Source of the DNA: Gemmatimonadota bacterium
GTDB lineage: Bacteria > Gemmatimonadota > Gemmatimonadetes > JACCXV01
Assembly (NCBI GenBank): GCA_013696835.1
Contig: JACCXV010000026.1
Location: 1-14,833 of the forward strand
Length of the DNA: 14,833 bases
Reading direction: 5' to 3'
A program made the position numbers and the translations under genes. Of this stretch, positions 12,854-14,833 are shown piece by piece. The notes under the pieces are model-generated. The model saw nothing but the letters and a program-made list of their open reading frames with translations, had not been told where the DNA came from and searched no databases. Numbering within the stretch: the first letter of the stretch is position 1; the number at the start of each line of letters is the position of its first letter.

Positions 12854-13678
12854 TCAGATGCCCTCGCTGGGGCCCGTTCCGTGCCAGCGCAGGCTGTCGC
12901 CGGTGCTGAAGCTGCGCGTACGGTCCTCGTCCTCGTAGAGCAGCACGCGATCCACCTTCTCGCCCCCCGTGGGACTTAGGGTGAGGATTCCGTCGTCGTC
13001 ATGTCCGCCTCCATCGTGATCGGAGCAGCAGACGTCCCGCACCCGCAAGCCGCTGCTCGCCAGGGTCCGGTCGCTCGAGTACTGCGCGGCGCTGCCGCCC
13101 TTCAGCGGGGACCCGGCGAAACGCAGCACGTCGCCGGGCGTGAGGTCGCCGCTCGCGTTGCCGTCCTCGTACAAGGTGAGGGAGAGGATCCGCTCGGAGA
13201 CACTGACGGTGACCACCCCATCGTCTCCAGGACCGCCGCCGTCCAGGTCCCAGCAGCACAGGTCACGTACGGCAGGGGCAGCCGCGAGCGAGTCCGCGTC
13301 GGGCAGGGCCGCGTGCGGGCTGCTCGTGAGTTGCACGACCCCGATCACCGCCGCCGCGAAGCCGGCCGCTAGCACCAGCCAGGGGCCCCGGGAGTGGCGC
13401 GGACCCTCCCCGCATGCCGCCACGGCCTTCAGGCGCGCCCACCCTTCCTCCACATCCACCGGCAGCTCGAGGTGACGCAGCAGGGTCGCAGTCTCCTGCG
13501 CCGCGCGTCGTGCACGCACGAGATCCTCGCGGCAAACCCGGCAGCGCCTTGCGTGGCGATGCAATCGCCATGCGCCCAGTCGTGACGCCTCGCCGTCGAC
13601 ACAGGCCTGGAGCTGACCGGGATCGGGATGGCGGCGTGGGTCGGGAGGCAGAGGGTCGCGATCATGCACTGGCGACAC
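12854..13678 (-). CDS. Membrane anti-sigma factor (HxxxCxxC zinc type) with duplicated CC/Asp-Gly outer domain
   Basis: A 274-residue inner-membrane protein that probably holds the ECF sigma factor. The cytoplasmic part carries H42-ARR-C46-RV-C49, the HxxxCxxC motif of zinc-binding anti-sigma factors. One membrane segment lies at about 100-118 (WLVLAAGFAAAVIGVVQL). Outside the membrane are two repeats, 137-190 and 213-265, sharing VRD(L/V)CC-x-D-x-DGGG-x-x-DDG, then LYED and GD-x-LR. The repeats are unlike FecR and unlike any anti-sigma sensor domain I know. The Cys pairs and Asp-rich loops suggest metal or redox sensing (inference). GTG 13678 is preferred because AGGAG lies 7 nt upstream; GTG 13684 lies 1 nt from it. 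The gene overlaps the sigma gene by 17 nt and abuts the receptor gene, so the three form an operon. Confidence 0.85.
   Translation of the reverse strand: MSPVHDRDPLPPDPRRHPDPGQLQACVDGEASRLGAWRLHRHARRCRVCREDLVRARRAAQETATLLRHLELPVDVEEGWARLKAVAACGEGPRHSRGPWLVLAAGFAAAVIGVVQLTSSPHAALPDADSLAAAPAVRDLCCWDLDGGGPGDDGVVTVSVSERILSLTLYEDGNASGDLTPGDVLRFAGSPLKGGSAAQYSSDRTLASSGLRVRDVCCSDHDGGGHDDDGILTLSPTGGEKVDRVLLYEDEDRTRSFSTGDSLRWHGTGPSEGI
12884..13270 (-). repeat. Two diverged ~53-aa repeats in the anti-sigma periplasmic region
   Basis: Repeat 1 is at 13109-13270 and repeat 2 at 12884-13042. They encode VRDLCCWDLDGGGPGDDGVV and VRDVCCSDHDGGGHDDDGIL, then shared LYED and GD-x-LR positions at the same offsets. 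Spacing and order are conserved, so this is an internal duplication rather than loose low-complexity similarity. Confidence 0.85.
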
Positions 13679-14162
13679 GCCCACTCTCCTCCGCTTCGAG
13701 CCTCTCGTGAACCTGCAGGAAGCGCCGTTGCGCGCGTGTTGTCAGCGAGCCGATCGATGAGGGTGCAAGCTCGAGGCGCTCGGCGATCTCGCGATAGCTG
13801 AAGCCGTCGTTGCGCAGCAGCAGAAGATGCCGGTCTCGCAGCGGCAGCGCGGCGAGCGCCCGGCGCACGCGGGCGGCCACGTCCTCGCGCAACAGGCGGG
13901 CCTCGGCCTCGAGGCTCTCGCCTTGCTGCGGCACGGCCGCTACCAGCATCAGCCGTCGCCCCCGACCTGCCACTTGCCGGGCGTGGTCACGAAGCAGGTT
14001 CTCCGCGACCGTGAAGAGCCAGGCGGGAGCGTGACGTGGCCGTGCAGCGAGGAGTCGCACGAACGCCTCCTGCGCGAGGTCCTCGGCCTGATCGTGGTCT
14101 CCGAGGCGTACGTGGAGGAATCGCACGAGCTGGGGATACCAGGTTTCGAAGAACGCTCTCAT
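13662..14162 (-). CDS. ECF-family RNA polymerase sigma factor
   Basis: A 166-residue alternative sigma factor. Region 2 is at about 5-40 (YPQLVRFLHVRLGDHDQAED, then LAQEAFVRLL), with the conserved DxAEDLxQExF core. A short variable linker leads to region 4 at about 103-155 (LPLRDRHLLLLRNDGFSYRE, then IAERLELAPSSIGSLTTRAQ), a clear helix-turn-helix for the -35 element. The length is normal for ECF factors. ATG 14162 has AGGAG 3 nt upstream, which is short, and a hairpin abuts that site. The anti-sigma gene begins inside its last codons, so the two are coupled. Targets probably include its own operon with TonB receptor 2, but I cannot pick out a matching promoter. The gene lies 51 nt behind the stop of the GHMP-family gene on the same strand, so read-through from that gene is possible. 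Confidence 0.95.
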   Translation of the reverse strand: MRAFFETWYPQLVRFLHVRLGDHDQAEDLAQEAFVRLLAARPRHAPAWLFTVAENLLRDHARQVAGRGRRLMLVAAVPQQGESLEAEARLLREDVAARVRRALAALPLRDRHLLLLRNDGFSYREIAERLELAPSSIGSLTTRAQRRFLQVHERLEAEESGRVASA

Positions 14163-14169
14163 GTGCTCC

Positions 14170-14189
14170 TGGGAATGGCAGCCATCCCA
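14170..14189 (-). promoter_or_regulatory. Hairpin abutting the sigma factor ribosome binding site
   Basis: On the minus strand TGGGATGG and CCATTCCCA can pair with one bulged base and a short CTG loop. The 3' arm ends at the first base of AGGAG (14170-14166). It could limit translation of the sigma gene or end transcription from the gene upstream. There is no T-run, so the role is uncertain. Confidence 0.3.
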
Positions 14190-14213
14190 CGGAAGACGGT
14201 CGAAGGGGGTGTT

Positions 14214-14833
14214 TTAGGACAGGCTGGCGCCGGCGTTGTCGAAGGCCGTCGTGAAGACGGGTCGGGAAGCTCCGATCCACCCCCGGGCGCGCTCGGCGAG
14301 CTCGGCTGCTGCTTCCTCGCCGCCAACGACCGCGAAGACGGCGGGACCCCACGAGCTCTGGCCGGCCCCCGCCGCCCCGGCATCCTCGAAGCGGCGCACG
14401 AGATCGCCCACTTCGGGAGCGGCATACATCGAGCCCTGGATTGGCCTGAAGCACTCCCCCACCCTCCGCTGCAGCTCCGACAGGCGCCTGCCAAACGTCA
14501 CGATGTCGCGCTCGACGAGCGCCGGCAGCACGCCCAGGAGCAGCAGGTGCGCCATGCGCCAGACGGTCTCCGCGGGCGGCGGCGTGAGACGCGCGAACGC
14601 GGCGCGCTCCTCTTCCCCACTGAGGCCTGCCTCCACATCGGGCAGCGCGATCACGCAGCGCCACTCGGGGGGGACGGGGAAGCGCCCGAGCAGCGGCGCC
14701 GCTCCGGCCCCGCGCGCACCGGTCCCGGGACCCGACACGCGCTCCCGCCGATGTCCACCGTCCACCACGAAGCCCCCGCCCTCGAACGTCCAAGTGCCCA
14801 CGGCCGAGCGGCGGCCGCGACCGGTGGCAGCAG
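14214..14833 (-). CDS. GHMP-family protein, beta-RFAP-synthase-like (5' end off window)
   Basis: The C-terminal 205 residues are visible; the frame is open to the right edge and the start lies outside. The visible part begins GRGRRSAVGTWTFEGGGFVV, typical of beta-ribofuranosylaminobenzene 5'-phosphate synthase. It ends with the conserved block GAAGAGQSSWGPAVFAVVGG, preceded by CFRPIQGSMYA. In archaea and C1-using bacteria this enzyme joins PRPP to an aminobenzoate-type acceptor, the first committed step of methanopterin synthesis. Here homology is clear but the activity is not proven: family members also occur in bacteria that are not methylotrophs. Family length is about 320 residues, so roughly the first third is missing. 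The GTG at 14801 is not the start, because conserved sequence continues upstream of it. Confidence 0.85.
   Translation of the reverse strand, partial: AATGRGRRSAVGTWTFEGGGFVVDGGHRRERVSGPGTGARGAGAAPLLGRFPVPPEWRCVIALPDVEAGLSGEEERAAFARLTPPPAETVWRMAHLLLLGVLPALVERDIVTFGRRLSELQRRVGECFRPIQGSMYAAPEVGDLVRRFEDAGAAGAGQSSWGPAVFAVVGGEEAAAELAERARGWIGASRPVFTTAFDNAGASLS

Noticed and set aside
10837..12909. 690-codon plus-strand open frame opposite TonB receptor 2
   Set aside because: The minus frame has the plug and barrel signatures; the plus frame is a GC shadow.
13429..13665. ATGA overlap start (13665) after the sigma gene
   Set aside because: It opens a 78-aa frame without motifs; the zinc motif and membrane segment are in the frame starting at GTG 13678.
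14163..14213. ECF-type autoregulated promoter before the sigma gene
   Set aside because: I looked for a GGAAC-type -35 and a CGT-type -10 pair and found none with acceptable spacing.

Overview
This is a GC-rich window with strong G/C preference at third codon positions. It comes from a bacterium with an outer membrane: there are two TonB-dependent receptors and four predicted lipoproteins. The style (high GC, many TonB receptors, ECF sigma factors, XRE-TPR regulators) suggests Gemmatimonadota or a neighbouring phylum. No rRNA, tRNA or marker gene is present, so that placement is inference.

Layout. 1-1527 (-) is a processive family 2 glycosyltransferase (cellulose-synthase-like) that runs off the left edge. 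1811-2338 (-) is a BsuPI-domain lipoprotein, and 2337-2657 (+) is a small membrane-anchored zinc ribbon; their start codons overlap head to head. 2671-4161 (-) is an XRE helix-turn-helix/TPR regulator. It is divergent, across an AT-rich spacer, from a lipoprotein with tryptophan octapeptide repeats (4441-5358, +) and a 58-aa mini-lipoprotein (5368-5544, +), which ends at a strong terminator. A TonB-dependent receptor (5706-7895, +) follows, then a second XRE-TPR regulator (8031-9521, +). That regulator is convergent with a 45-aa mini-lipoprotein (9583-9720, -) across a shared hairpin. A spacer of about 490 bp holds no convincing gene. A small unknown protein follows (10215-10565, +). The right end is a minus-strand ECF sigma / zinc-type anti-sigma / TonB receptor operon (14162 down to 10579). 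Upstream of it lies the 3' part of a GHMP-family beta-RFAP-synthase-like gene that runs off the right edge.

The centre (2671-9720) is the most unusual part. Two paralogous HTH-TPR regulators, both 496 residues long, each lie beside a very small exported lipoprotein, with a TonB receptor between the two pairs. The arrangement resembles receptor-propeptide pairs of the RRNPP peptide-signalling family, otherwise known mainly from Firmicutes. That reading is inference from gene order, domain content and signal peptides only.

The right-hand operon resembles cell-surface signalling (sigma, anti-sigma, outer-membrane receptor), but its parts are atypical. The anti-sigma is of the HxxxCxxC zinc type, with two Cys-Cys/Asp-Gly-rich repeats outside the membrane, and the receptor shows no N-terminal signalling domain.
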